A stretch of 64,000 nt of DNA from Rhytidiadelphus loreus (GCA_947034895.1 OX344763.1:53381025-53445024), one strand, 5' to 3'; counted from the first letter of the stretch, positions 52,421 through 64,000 are shown. Made by a program: numbers and translations. Notes: generated by a model from the letters alone, not told the origin.

Positions 52421-54720
52421 TCTAATCTAAAGTTCAAGGTCATTCAATGTTACCACCAAATGAATATTTTTTTCGATATTTGGATTTAAGAAGAATTGCA
52501 ACTTGCAACACATGTTTGCACATTCTTTCTCACTTGAAATTCATGAATTGCAATTTTCTATAACATGAAAATACAGCGCAAGGTTCGTGCATCAATTTCT
52601 AATCTAACGTCCAAGGTCATTCAATGATACCACCAAATGAATATTTCTTTGGATATTTGGATTTAAGAAAAATTGCCACTTGCACCACATGTTTGCACAT
52701 TCTTTTTCACTTGAATTTCATGAGTTCTAATTTTCTATAACATGAAAATACAGCGCAAGGTTCGTGCATCAATTTCTAATTTAACGTTCACGGTCATTCA
52801 ATGTCACCGCCAAATTAATATTTCTTTGGATATTTGGATTTAAGAAGAATTGCCACTTGCACCACATGTTTGCACATTCTTTTTCACTTGAATTTCATGA
52901 GTTCCAATTTTCTATGACATGAAAGTACAGCGCAAGGTTCGTGCATCAATTTCTAATTTAACATTCTAGGTCATTCAATGTTACCACCCAACGAATATTT
53001 TTTTCGATGTTTGGATTTAAGAAGAATTGCAACTTGCACCACATGTTTGCACATTCTTTCTCACTTGAAATTCATGAATTGCAATTTTCTATAACATGAA
53101 AATACAGCGCAAGGTTCGTGCATCAATTTCTAATTTAACGTTCACGGTCATTCAATGTCACCGCCAAATTAATATTTCTTTGGATATTTGGATTTAAGAA
53201 GAATTGCCACTTGCACCACATGTTTGCACATTCTTTTTCACTTGAATTTCATGAGTTCTAATTTTCTATAACATGAAAATACAGCGCAAGGTTCGTGCAT
53301 CAATTTCTAATTTAACGTTCAAGGTCATTCAATGTCACCGCCAAATAAATATTTCTCTGGATATTTGGATTTAAGAAGAATTGCTACTTGCACCACATGA
53401 TTGCACATTCTTTTTCACTTGAATTTCATGAGGTCCAATTTTCTGGGACATGAGAGTACAACGCAAGGTTCGAGCATCAATTTCTAATTTAACGTTCAAG
53501 GTCATTCAATGTCACAGCCAAATGAATATTTCTTTGGATATTTGGATTTAAGAAGAATTGCCACTTGCACCACAAGTTTGCACATTCTTTTTTACTTGAA
53601 TTTCAAGAGTTCCAATTTTCTAGGACATGAAAGTTCAACGCAAGGTTCGTGCATCAATTTCTAATTTAAAGTTCGAGGTCATTCAATGTCACCACCGAAT
53701 GAATATTTCATTGGATATTTGGATTTAAGAATAATTGCCACTTGCACCACATGTTTGCACATTCTTTTTCACTTGAATTTCATGAGTTCCAATTTTCTAT
53801 GACATGAAAGTACAGCGCAAGGTTCGTGCATCAATTTCTAATTTAACATTCTAGGTCATTCAATGTTACCACCCAACGAATATTTCTTTGGATATTTGGA
53901 TTTAAGAAGAATTGCTACTTGCACCACATGTTTGCACATTCTTTTTCACTTGAATTTCATGAGTTCCAATTTTCTATAACATGAAAATACAGCGCAAGGT
54001 TCGTGCATCAATTTCTAATTTAACGTCCAAGGTTATTCAAAAATACCACCAAATGAATATTTCTTTGGATATATGGATTTAAGAAGAATTGCCACTTGCA
54101 CCACATGTTTGCACATTCTTTTTCACTTGAATTTCATGAGTTCCAATTTTCTATAACATGAAAATACAGCGCAAGGTTCGTGCATGAATTTCTAATTTAA
54201 CGTTCACGGTCATTCAATGTCACCGCCAAATTAATATTTCTTTGGATATTTGGATTTAAGAAGAATTGCCACTTGCACCACATGTTTGCACATTCTTTTT
54301 CACTTGAATTTCATGAGTTCCAATTTTCTATAACATGAAAATACAGCGCAAGGTTCGTGCATCAATTTCTAATTTAACGTCCAAGGTTATTCAAAAATAC
54401 CACCAAATGAATATTTCTTTGGATATATGGATTTAAGAATAATTGCCACTTGCACCACATGTTTGCACATTCTTTTTCACTTGAATTCATGAGTTCCAAT
54501 TTTCTAGGACATGAAAGTTCAACGCAAGGTTCGTGCATCAATTACTAATTTAAAGTTCGAGGTCATTCAATGTCACCACCGAATGAATATTTCTTTGGAT
54601 ATTTGGATTTAAGAATAATTGCCACTTGCACCACATGTTTGCACATTCTTTCTCACTTGAAATTCATGAATTGCAATTTTCTATAACATGAAAATACAGC
54701 GCAAGGTTCGTGCATCAATT
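52421..54720 (+). repeat. 13-monomer segment duplicated at a 15-monomer offset, left copy
   Basis: Matches about 55,075-57,374 at an offset of 2,654 bp (15 x 177 minus one). Shared marks are TTCTGGGACATG with GGG at 53,445 and 56,099, TTTTTTACTTG near 53,590 and 56,244, TGCATGAATT at 54,181 and 56,835, and the deletion mark TTGAATTCAT at 54,481 and 57,135. The left copy has CGATGTTTGG near 53,008 and the right CGATATTTGG with TTGTAACTTG near 55,660, so they differ by scattered substitutions. Confidence 0.87.
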
Positions 54721-55074
54721 TCTAATTTAACGTTCACGGTCATTCAATGTCACCGCCATATTAATATTTCTTTGGATATTTGGATTTAAGAAGAATTGCC
54801 ACTTGCGCCACATGTTTGCACATTCTTTTTCACTTGAATTTCATGAGTTCTAATTTTCTATAACATGAAAATACAGCGCAAGGTTCGTGCATCAATTTCT
54901 AATTTAATGTTCAAGGTCATTCAATGTTACCACCCAACGAATATTTCTTTGGATATTTGGATTTAAGAAGAATTGCTACTTGCACCACATGTTTGCACAT
55001 TCTTTTTCACTTGAATTTCATGAGTTCCAATTTTCTAGGACATGAAAGTTCAACGCAAGGTTCGTGCATCAATT

Positions 55075-57374
55075 ACTAATTTAAAGTTCGAGGTCATTCA
55101 ATGTCACCACCGAATGAATATTTCTTTGGATATTTGGATTTAAGAATAATTGCCACTTGCACCACATGTTTGCACATTCTTTCTCACTTGAAATTCATGA
55201 ATTGCAATTTTCTATAACATGAAAATACAGCGCAAGGTTCGTGCATCAATTTCTAATCTAACGTCCAAGGTCATTCAATGATACCACCAAATGAATATTT
55301 CTTTGGATATTTGGATTTAAGAAGAATTGCCACTTGCACCACATGTTTGCACATTCTTTTTCACTTGAATTTCATGAGTTCTAATTTTCTATAACATGAA
55401 AATACAGCGCAAGGTTCGTGCATCAATTTCTAATTTAACGTTCACGGTCATTCAATGTCACCGCCAAATTAATATTTCTTTGGATATTTGGATTTAAGAA
55501 GAATTGCCACTTGCACCACATGTTTGCACATTCTTTTTCACTTGAATTTCATGAGTTCCAATTTTCTATGACATGAAAGTACAGCGCAAGGTTCGTGCAT
55601 CAATTTCTAATCTAACATTCTAGGTCATTCAATGTTACCACCCAACGAATATTTTTTTCGATATTTGGATTTAAGAAGAATTGTAACTTGCACCACATGT
55701 TTGCACATTCTTTCTCACTTGAAATTCATGAATTGCAATTTTCTATAACATGAAAATACAGCGCAAGGTTCGTGCATCAATTTCTAATTTAACGTTCACG
55801 GTCATTCAATGTCACCGCCATATTAATATTTCTTTGGATATTTGGATTTAAGAAGAATTGCCACTTGCGCCACATGTTTGCACATTCTTTTTCACTTGAA
55901 TTTCATGAGTTCTAATTTTCTATAACATGAAAATACAGCGCAAGGTTCGTGCATCAATTTCTAATTTAATGTTCAAGGTCATTCAATGTCACCGCCAAAT
56001 AAATATTTCTCTGGATATTTGGATTTAAGAAGAATTGCTACTTGCACCACATGATTGCACATTCTTTTTCACTTGAATTTCATGAGGTCCAATTTTCTGG
56101 GACATGAGAGTACAACGCAAGGTTCGAGCATCAATTTCTAATTTAACGTTCAAGGTCATTCAATGTCACAGCCAAATGAATATTTCTTTGGATATTTGGA
56201 TTTAAGAAGAATTGCCACTTGCACCACAAGTTTGCACATTCTTTTTTACTTGAATTTCATGAGTTCCAATTTTCTAGGACATGAAAGTTCAACGCAAGGT
56301 TCGTGCATCAATTTCTAATTTAAAGTTCGAGGTCATTCAATGTCACCACCGAATGAATATTTCATTGGATATTTGGATTTAAGAATAATTGCTACTTGCA
56401 CCACATGTTTGCACATTCTTTTTCACTTGAATTTCATGAGTTCCAATTTTCTATGACATGAAAGTACAGCGCAAGGTTCGTGCATCAATTTCTAATTTAA
56501 CATTCTAGGTCATTCAATGTTACCACCCAACGAATATTTCTTTGGATATTTGGATTTAAGAAGAATTGCTACTTGCACCACATGTTTGCACATTCTTTTT
56601 CACTTGAATTTCATGAGTTCCAATTTTCTATAACATGAAAATACAGCGCAAGGTTCGTGCATCAATTTCTAATTTAACGTTCACGGTCATTCAATGTCCC
56701 AGCCAAATGAATATTTCTTTGGATATTTGGATTTAAGAAGAATTGCCACTTGCACCACATGTTTGCACATTCTTTTTCACTTGAATTTCATGAGTTCCAA
56801 TTTTCTATAACATGAAAATACAGCGCAAGGTTCGTGCATGAATTTCTAATTTAACGTTCACGGTCATTCAATGTCACCGCCAAATTAATATTTCTTTGGA
56901 TATTTGGATTTAAGAAGAATTGCCACTTGCACCACATGTTTGCACATTCTTTTTCACTTGAATTTCATGAGTTCCAATTTTCTATAACATGAAAATACAG
57001 CGCAAGGTTCGTGCATCAATTTCTAATTTAACGTCCAAGGTTATTCAAAAATACCACCAAATGAATATTTCTTTGGATATATGGATTTAAGAATAATTGC
57101 CACTTGCACCACATGTTTGCACATTCTTTTTCACTTGAATTCATGAGTTCCAATTTTCTAGGACATGAAAGTTCAACGCAAGGTTCGTGCATCAATTACT
57201 AATTTAAAGTTCGAGGTCATTCAATGTCACCACCGAATGAATATTTCTTTGGATATTTGGATTTAAGAATAATTGCCACTTGCACCACATGTTTGCACAT
57301 TCTTTCTCACTTGAAATTCATGAATTGCAATTTTCTATAACATGAAAATACAGCGCAAGGTTCGTGCATCAATT
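55075..57374 (+). repeat. 13-monomer segment duplicated at a 15-monomer offset, right copy
   Basis: Second copy of 52,421-54,720. Its later part, about 56,631-57,590, is copied again at 58,400-59,359 at an offset of 1,769 bp (ten monomers minus one; TGCATGAATT 56,835/58,604, TTGAATTCAT 57,135/58,904). This part therefore exists at least four times in the window, counting 54.0-54.7 and 61.2-62.2 kb. Confidence 0.86.
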
Positions 57375-58299
57375 TCTAATCTAACGTCCAAGGTCATTCA
57401 ATGATACCACCAAATGAATATTTCTTTGGATATTTGGATTTAAGAAGAATTGCCACTTGCACCACATGTTTGCACATTCTTTTTCACTTGAATTTCATGA
57501 GTTCTAATTTTCTATAACATGAAAATACAGCGCAAGGTTCGTGCATCAATTTCTAATTTAACGTTCACGGTCATTCAATGTCACCGCCAAATAAATATTT
57601 CATTGGATATTTGGATTTAAGAAGAATTGCCACTTGCACCACATGTTTGCACATTCTTTTTCACTTGAATTTCATGAGTTCTAATTTTCTATAACATGAA
57701 AATACAGCGCAAGGTTCGTGCATCAATTTCTAATTTAATGTTCAAGGTCATTCAATGTCACCGCCAAATTAATATTTCTTTGGATATTTGGATTTAAGAA
57801 GAATTGCCACTTGCACCACAAGCTTGCACATTCTTTTTCACTTGAATTTCATGAGTTCTAATTTTCTATAACATGAATATACAGCGCAAGGTTCGTGCAT
57901 CAATTTCTAATTGAACGTTCAAGGTCATTCAATGTCACCGCCAAATTAATATTTCTTTGGATATTTGGATTTAAGAAGAATTGCCACTTGCACCACATGT
58001 TTGCACATTCTTTTTCACTTGAATTTCATGAGTTCCAATTTTTTATGACATGAAAGTACAACGCAAGGTTCGTGCATCAATTTCTAATTTAACGTCCAAG
58101 GTTATTCAATAATACCACCGAATGAATATTTCTTTGGATATATGGATTTAAGAATAATTGCCACTTGCACCACATGTTTGCACATTCTTTTTCACTTGAA
58201 TTTCATGAGTTCCAATTTTCTAGGACATGAAAGTTCAACGCAAGGTTCGTGCATCAATTTCTAATCTAAAGTTCAAGGTCATTCAATGTTACCACCAAA
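57375..58299 (+). repeat. Short mixed stretch before the final 16-mer pair
   Basis: About five monomers. It includes CACAAGCTTGCAC near 57,820 (second AAGCTT site), a private GAATATACAGCG near 57,877, and a CAATTTTTTATGACATG monomer at 58,036 whose only look-alike is at about 52,197, 33 monomers upstream. No gene or element is present. Confidence 0.78.
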
Positions 58300-61127
58300 T
58301 GAATATTTTTTTCGATATTTGGATTTAAGAAGAATTGCAACTTGCACCACATGTTTGCACATTCTTTTTCACTTGAATTTCATGAGTTCCAATATTCTAT
58401 AACATGAAAATACAGCGCAAGGTTCGTGCATCAATTTCTAATTTAACGTTCACGGTCATTCAATGTCACAGCCAAATGAATATTTCTTTGGATATTTGGA
58501 TTTAAGAAGAATTGCCACTTGCACCACATGTTTGCACATTCTTTTTCACTTGAATTTCATGAGTTCCAATTTTCTATAACATGAAAATACAGCGCAAGGT
58601 TCGTGCATGAATTTCTAATTTAACGTTCACGGTCATTCAATGTCACCGCCAAATTAATATTTCTTTGGATATTTGGATTTAAGAAGAATTGCCACTTGCA
58701 CCACATGTTTGCACATTCTTTTTCACTTGAATTTCATGAGTTCCAATTTTCTATAACATGAAAATACAGCGCAAGGTTCGTGCATCAATTTCTAATTTAA
58801 CCTCCAAGGTTATTCAAAAATACCACCAAATGAATATTTCTTTGGATATATGGATTTAAGAATAATTGCCACTTGCACCACATGTTTGCACATTCTTTTT
58901 CACTTGAATTCATGAGTTCCAATTTTCTAGGACATGAAAGTTCAACGCAAGGTTCGTGCATCAATTACTAATTTAAAGTTCGAGGTCATTCAATGTCACC
59001 ACCGAATGAATATTTCTTTGGATATTTGGATTTAAGAATAATTGCCACTTGCACCACATGTTTGCACATTCTTTCTCACTTGAAATTCATGAATTGCAAT
59101 TTTCTATAACATGAAAATACAGCGCAAGGTTCGTGCATCAATTTCTAATCTAACGTCCAAGGTCATTCAATGATACCACCAAATGAATATTTCTTTGGAT
59201 ATTTGGATTTAAGAAGAATTGCCACTTGCACCACATGTTTGCACATTCTTTTTCACTTGAATTTCATGAGTTCTAATTTTCTATAACATGAAAATACAGC
59301 GCAAGGTTCGTGCATCAATTTCTAATTTAACGTTCACGGTCATTCAATGTCACCGCCAAATTAATATTTCTTTGGATATTTGGATTTAAGAAGAATTGCC
59401 ACTTGCACCACATGTTTGCACATTCCTTTTCACTTGAATTTCATGAGTTCCAATTTTCTATGACATGAAAGTACAGCGCAAGGTTCGTGCATCAATTTCT
59501 AATTTAACATTCTAGGTCATTCAATGTTACCACCCAACGAATATTTTTTTCGATATTTGGATTTAAGAAGAATTGCAACTTGCACCACATGTTTGCACAT
59601 TCTTTCTCACTTGAAATTCATGAATTGCAATTTCTATAACATGAAAATACAGCGCAAGGTTCGTGCATCAATTTCTAATTTAACGTTCACGGTCATTCAA
59701 TGTCACCGCCAAATTAATATTTCTTTGGATATTTGGATTTAAGAAGAATTGCCACTTGCACCACATGTTTGCACATTCTTTTTCACTTGAATTTCATGAG
59801 TTCTAATTTTCTATAACATGAAAATACAGCGCAAGGTTCGTGCATCAATTTCTAATTTAACGTTCAAGGTCATTCAATGTCACCGCCAAATAAATATTTC
59901 TCTGGATATTTGGATTTAAGAAGAATTGCTACTTGCACCACATGATTGCACATTCTTTTTCACTTGAATTTCATGAGGTCCAATTTTCTGGGACATGAGA
60001 GTACAACGCAAGGTTCGAGCATCAATTTCTAATTTAACGTTCAAGGTCATTCAATGTCACAGCCAAATGAATATTTCTTTGGATATTTGGATTTAAGAAG
60101 AATTGCCACTTGCACCACAAGTTTGCACATTCTTTTTTACTTGAATTTCATGAGTTCCAATTTTCTAGGACATGAAAGTTCAACGCAAGGTTCGTGCATC
60201 AATTTCTAATATAAAGTTCGAGGTCATTCAATGTCACCACCGAATGAATATTTCATTGGATATTTGGATTTAAGAATAATTGCCACTTGCACCACATGTT
60301 TGCACATTCTTTTTCACTTGAATTTCATGAGTTCCAATTTTCTATGACATGAAAGTACAGCGCAAGGTTCGTGCATCAATTTCTAATATAAAGTTCGAGG
60401 TCATTCAATGTCACCACCAAATGAATATTTCTTTGGATATATGGATTTAAGAATAATTGCCACTTGCACCACATGTTTGCACATTCTTTTTCACTTGAAT
60501 TCATGAGTTCCAATTTTCTAGGACATGAAAGTTCAACGCAAGGTTCGTGCATCAATTACTAATTTAAAGTTCGAGGTCATTCAATGTCACCACCGAATGA
60601 ATATTTCTTTGGATATTTGGATTTAAGAATAATTGCCACTTGCACCACATGTTTGCACATTCTTTCTCACTTGAAATTCATGAATTGCAATTTTCTATAA
60701 CATGAAAATACAGCGCAAGGTTCGTGCATCAATTTCTAATTTAACGTCCAAGGTCATTCAATGATACCACCAAATGAATATTTCTTTGGATATTTGGATT
60801 TAAGAAGAATTGCCACTTGCACCACATGTTTGCACATTCTTTTTCACTTGAATTTCATGAGTTCCAATTTTCTATAACATGAAAATACAGCGCAAGGTTC
60901 GTGCATCAATTTCTAATTTAACGTCCAAGGTTATTCAAAAATACCACCAAATGAATATTTCTTTGGATATATGGATTTAAGAATAATTGCCACTTGCACC
61001 ACATGTTTGCACATTCTTTTTCACTTGATTTCATGAGTTCCAATTTTCTAGGACATGAAAGTACAGCGCAAGGTTCGTGCATCAATTTCTAATTTAACAT
61101 TCTAGGTCATTCAATGTTACCACCCAA
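58300..61127 (+). repeat. 16-mer higher-order repeat near the right end, left copy (2,828 bp)
   Basis: Sixteen monomers with four single-base deletions (2,832 minus 4), repeated in tandem at 61,128-63,890. Marks 2,828 bp apart: CCAATATTCTATAAC at about 58,389/61,217, TGCATGAATT 58,604/61,432, TTGAATTCAT 58,904/61,732 and 60,495/63,323, CATTCCTTTTC 59,421/62,249, the short T-run GCAATTTCTATAAC 59,627/62,455, and TTCTGGGACATGAGAG with GGG at 59,990/62,818. The two small reading frames of the window lie at the same place in each copy (59,524 and 62,352). Confidence 0.93.
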
Positions 61128-63890
61128 CGAATATTTTTTTCGATATTTGGATTTAAGAAGAATTGCAACTTGCACCACATGTTTGCACATTCTTTTTCAC
61201 TTGAATTTCATGAGTTCCAATATTCTATAACATGAAAATACAGCGCAAGGTTCGTGCATCAATTTCTAATTTAACGTTCACGGTCATTCAATGTCACAGC
61301 CAAATGAATATTTCTTTGGATATTTGGATTTAAGAAGAATTGCCACTTGCACCACATGTTTGCACATTCTTTTTCACTTGAATTTCATGAGTTCCAATTT
61401 TCTATAACATGAAAATACAGCGCAAGGTTCGTGCATGAATTTCTAATTTAACGTTCACGGTCATTCAATGTCACCGCCAAATTAATATTTCTTTGGATAT
61501 TTGGATTTAAGAAGAATTGCCACTTGCACCACATGTTTGCACATTCTTTTTCACTTGAATTTCATGAGTTCCAATTTTCTATAACATGAAAATACAGCGC
61601 AAGGTTCGTGCATCAATTTCTAATTTAACCTCCAAGGTTATTCAAAAATACCACCAAATGAATATTTCTTTGGATATATGGATTTAAGAATAATTGCCAC
61701 TTGCACCACATGTTTGCACATTCTTTTTCACTTGAATTCATGAGTTCCAATTTTCTAGGACATGAAAGTTCAACGCAAGGTTCGTGCATCAATTACTAAT
61801 TTAAAGTTCGAGGTCATTCAATGTCACCACCGAATGAATATTTCTTTGGATATTTGGATTTAAGAATAATTGCCACTTGCACCACATGTTTGCACATTCT
61901 TTCTCACTTGAAATTCATGAATTGCAATTTTCTATAACATGAAAATACAGCGCAAGGTTCGTGCATCAATTTCTAATCTAACGTCCAAGGTCATTCAATG
62001 ATACCACCAAATGAATATTTCTTTGGATATTTGGATTTAAGAAGAATTGCCACTTGCACCACATGTTTGCACATTCTTTTTCACTTGAATTTCATGAGTT
62101 CTAATTTTCTATAACATGAAAATACAGCGCAAGGTTCGTGCATCAATTTCTAATTTAACGTTCACGGTCATTCAATGTCACCGCCAAATTAATATTTCTT
62201 TGGATATTTGGATTTAAGAAGAATTGCCACTTGCACCACATGTTTGCACATTCCTTTTCACTTGAATTTCATGAGTTCCAATTTTCTATGACATGAAAGT
62301 ACAGCGCAAGGTTCGTGCATCAATTTCTAATTTAACATTCTAGGTCATTCAATGTTACCACCCAACGAATATTTTTTTCGATATTTGGATTTAAGAAGAA
62401 TTGCAACTTGCACCACATGTTTGCACATTCTTTCTCACTTGAAATTCATGAATTGCAATTTCTATAACATGAAAATACAGCGCAAGGTTCGTGCATCAAT
62501 TTCTAATTTAACGTTCACGGTCATTCAATGTCACCGCCAAATTAATATTTCTTTGGATATTTGGATTTAAGAAGAATTGCCACTTGCACCACATGTTTGC
62601 ACATTCTTTTTCACTTGAATTTCATGAGTTCTAATTTTCTATAACATGAAAATACAGCGCAAGGTTCGTGCATCAATTTCTAATTTAACGTTCAAGGTCA
62701 TTCAATGTCACCGCCAAATAAATATTTCTCTGGATATTTGGATTTAAGAAGAATTGCTACTTGCACCACATGATTGCACATTCTTTTTCACTTGAATTTC
62801 ATGAGGTCCAATTTTCTGGGACATGAGAGTACAACGCAAGGTTCGAGCATCAATTTCTAATTTAACGTTCAAGGTCATTCAATGTCACAGCCAAATGAAT
62901 ATTTCTTTGGATATTTGGATTTAAGAAGAATTGCCACTTGCACCACAAGTTTGCACATTCTTTTTTACTTGAATTTCATGAGTTCCAATTTTCTAGGACA
63001 TGAAAGTTCAACGCAAGGTTCGTGCATCAATTTCTAATATAAAGTTCGAGGTCATTCAATGTCACCACCGAATGAATATTTCATTGGATATTTGGATTTA
63101 AGAATAATTGCCACTTGCACCACATGTTTGCACATTCTTTTTCACTTGAATTTCATGAGTTCCAATTTTCTAGGACATGAAAGTTCAACGCAAGGTTCGT
63201 GCATCAATTTCTAATATAAAGTTCGAGGTCATTCAATGTCACCACCAAATGAATATTTCTTTGGATATATGGATTTAAGAATAATTGCCACTTGCACCAC
63301 ATGTTTGCACATTCTTTTTCACTTGAATTCATGAGTTCCAATTTTCTAGGACATGAAAGTTCAACGCAAGGTTCGTGCATCAATTACTAATTTAAAGTTC
63401 GAGGTCATTCAATGTCACCACCGAATGAATATTTCTTTGGATATTTGGATTTAAGAATAATTGCCACTTGCACCACATGTTTGCACATTCTTTCTCACTT
63501 GAAATTCATGAATTGCAATTTTCTATAACATGAAAATACAGCGCAAGGTTCGTGCATCAATTTCTAATTTAACGTCCAAGGTCATTCAATGATACCACCA
63601 AATGAATATTTCTTTGGATATTTGGATTTAAGAAGAATTGCCACTTGCACCACATGTTTGCACATTCTTTTTCACTTGAATTTCATGAGTTCCAATTTTC
63701 TATAACATGAAAATACAGCGCAAGGTTCGTGCATCAATTTCTAATTTAACGTCCAAGGTTATTCAAAAATACCACCAAATGAATATTTCTTTGGATATAT
63801 GGATTTAAGAATAATTGCCACTTGCACCACATGTTTGCACATTCTTTTTCACTTGATTTCATGAGTTCCAATTTTCTAGGACATGAAAGT
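61128..63890 (+). repeat. 16-mer higher-order repeat near the right end, right copy
   Basis: Second copy of 58,300-61,127. It differs from the left copy in a small cluster at 63,173-63,188 (TAGGACATGAAAGTTCAACG against TATGACATGAAAGTACAGCG at 60,345-60,360). The match stops near 63,890, where the left copy has GTACAGCGC and this one GTTCAACGC. Confidence 0.92.
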
Positions 63891-64000
63891 TCAACGCAAG
63901 GTTCGTGCATCAATTACTAATTTAAAGTTCGAGGTCATTCAATGTCACCACCGAATGAATATTTCTTTGGATATTTGGATTTAAGAATAATTGCCACTTG
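63878..64000 (+). repeat. Final monomer, truncated by the window end
   Basis: Starts with AGGACATGAAAGTTCAACG and runs 123 bp to GCCACTTG. It has the ATTACTAATTTAAAGTTCG variant seen at several TTGAATTCAT-linked monomers to its left. The truncation is only the window edge, and the array clearly continues. Confidence 0.95.

Larger units (their letters stand above)
54481..63860 (+). repeat. Single-base deletions of three types in the right-end domain (ten sites)
   Basis: Type TTGAATTCAT (one T lost from GAATTTC) starts at 54,481, 57,135, 58,904, 60,495, 61,732 and 63,323. Type GCAATTTCTATAAC (one T lost from a run of four) is at 59,627 and 62,455. Type CTTGATTTCATG (one A lost) is at about 61,024 and 63,852. 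All other bases of these monomers keep the normal length. The repeated sites fall at distances explained by the 15-mer, 10-mer and 16-mer duplications. Confidence 0.88.
1..64000 (+). repeat. Uninterrupted 177-bp tandem satellite array (about 361.7 monomers)
   Basis: The same 177-bp unit recurs without a break. AGGACATG starts at 1, 178 and 355, and the phase can be followed to a monomer start at 63,878. All monomers lie in the same orientation. No unique sequence, transposon, microsatellite, telomere repeat or gene is seen anywhere. Both ends of the window are inside the array, so its true extent is unknown. Monomers differ mainly by substitutions in a limited set of linked variants; length changes are only single-base deletions. 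The organisation (nucleosome-scale monomer, AT-rich, blocks of multi-monomer duplication) is typical of eukaryotic centromeric or pericentromeric satellites; the centromere role is inference, since no CENH3 or chromatin data are available. Strand is arbitrary. Confidence 0.98.

Noticed and set aside
59524..59742. 72-codon reading frame on the + strand
   Set aside because: It is satellite read through in one frame. It exceeds the usual limit only because the one-base deletion in GCAATTTCTATAAC (about 59,631) removes a TAA that normal monomers have there. The product has no recognisable domain and begins to repeat itself with the monomer.
62352..62570. Identical 72-codon reading frame
   Set aside because: It is the same frame in the second 16-mer copy, 2,828 bp downstream. 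Identity of the two reflects the duplication, not protein conservation.
1..64000. CRISPR array or other bacterial repeat
   Set aside because: Repeats are 177 bp, abut directly and have no unique spacers. No cas-like or any other genes are present.
1..64000. Arabidopsis- or Brassica-type centromere satellite, or primate alpha satellite
   Set aside because: The length is close to the plant repeats, but I see no motif I recognise from those families. The alpha satellite monomer is 171 bp and its known motifs are absent. A database search would be needed for any name.
1..64000. Trypanosoma brucei 177-bp minichromosome repeat
   Set aside because: The monomer length is the same, but I do not see the motifs I associate with that repeat, and the match in length alone is not evidence.
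1..64000. Cucumber 177-bp centromeric satellite
   Set aside because: The length agrees with what is known of that family, but I cannot recall its sequence reliably, so no identity is claimed.
1..64000. Assembly artefact (collapsed or falsely expanded repeat)
   Set aside because: It cannot be excluded for individual duplications, but differences between copies (5,563/8,395; 43,588-43,604/48,540-48,556; 60,345-60,360/63,173-63,188) argue that they are real distinct copies. Read depth and spanning long reads would decide.

Overview
This 64-kb window is satellite DNA from end to end. One monomer of 177 bp is repeated head-to-tail on the same strand about 361.7 times, with no interruption, spacer, transposon or gene. 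The first monomer is taken to begin at base 1 (AGGACATG...); the last begins at 63,878 and is cut by the window end. The consensus is about 35% G+C. Monomers carry stops in all forward frames, and since 177 is a multiple of 3 each stop recurs in phase, so no real coding sequence is possible. A monomer near nucleosome-plus-linker length, extreme homogenisation and nested multi-monomer duplications point to a eukaryotic centromeric or pericentromeric (or other heterochromatic) array, taken from a long-read assembly. Plant centromere satellites often have this length, but so do repeats of other eukaryotes, and I do not recognise the sequence, so I name no species.

Layout. (1) 1-17 kb: monomers rich in a recurrent three-monomer cassette marked by GCAACGTGCACCTCCTG, with a tandem 16-mer duplication (2,832 bp) at about 3.1-8.7 kb and a 10-mer-offset duplication at 13.1-16.0 kb. 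(2) 17-28 kb: monomers with GTGACGAGC are frequent; short duplications at offsets of 3, 4, 7, 9 and 11 monomers. (3) 28-36 kb: new variants appear (GGATATATGG, AAGAATAATTG, TTTTTTCGAT); dimer-like alternation at 28.6-30.4 kb and two 10-mer-offset duplications. (4) 36-48.8 kb: three copies of a 12-mer unit (2,123 bp; the first carries one extra monomer), then a 28-mer duplication (4,952 bp, two copies) that embeds part of the 12-mer. (5) 48.8-58.3 kb: mixed monomers with 4-mer and 15-mer duplications. (6) 58.3-63.9 kb: a tandem 16-mer duplication of 2,828 bp.

Length bookkeeping is unusually clean. From base 1 to the last monomer start at 63,878 there are 361 intervals, which predict 63,897 bp; the observed distance is 63,877, a net loss of 20 bp. 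I located exactly twenty single-base deletions. They fall into five types, so perhaps only five mutations occurred and the rest are copies spread by duplication. These deletions, the linked haplotypes and the duplication junctions let the order of amplification be partly read. I found no gene, RNA, regulatory site or novel encoded system; the interest lies in the higher-order repeat history.
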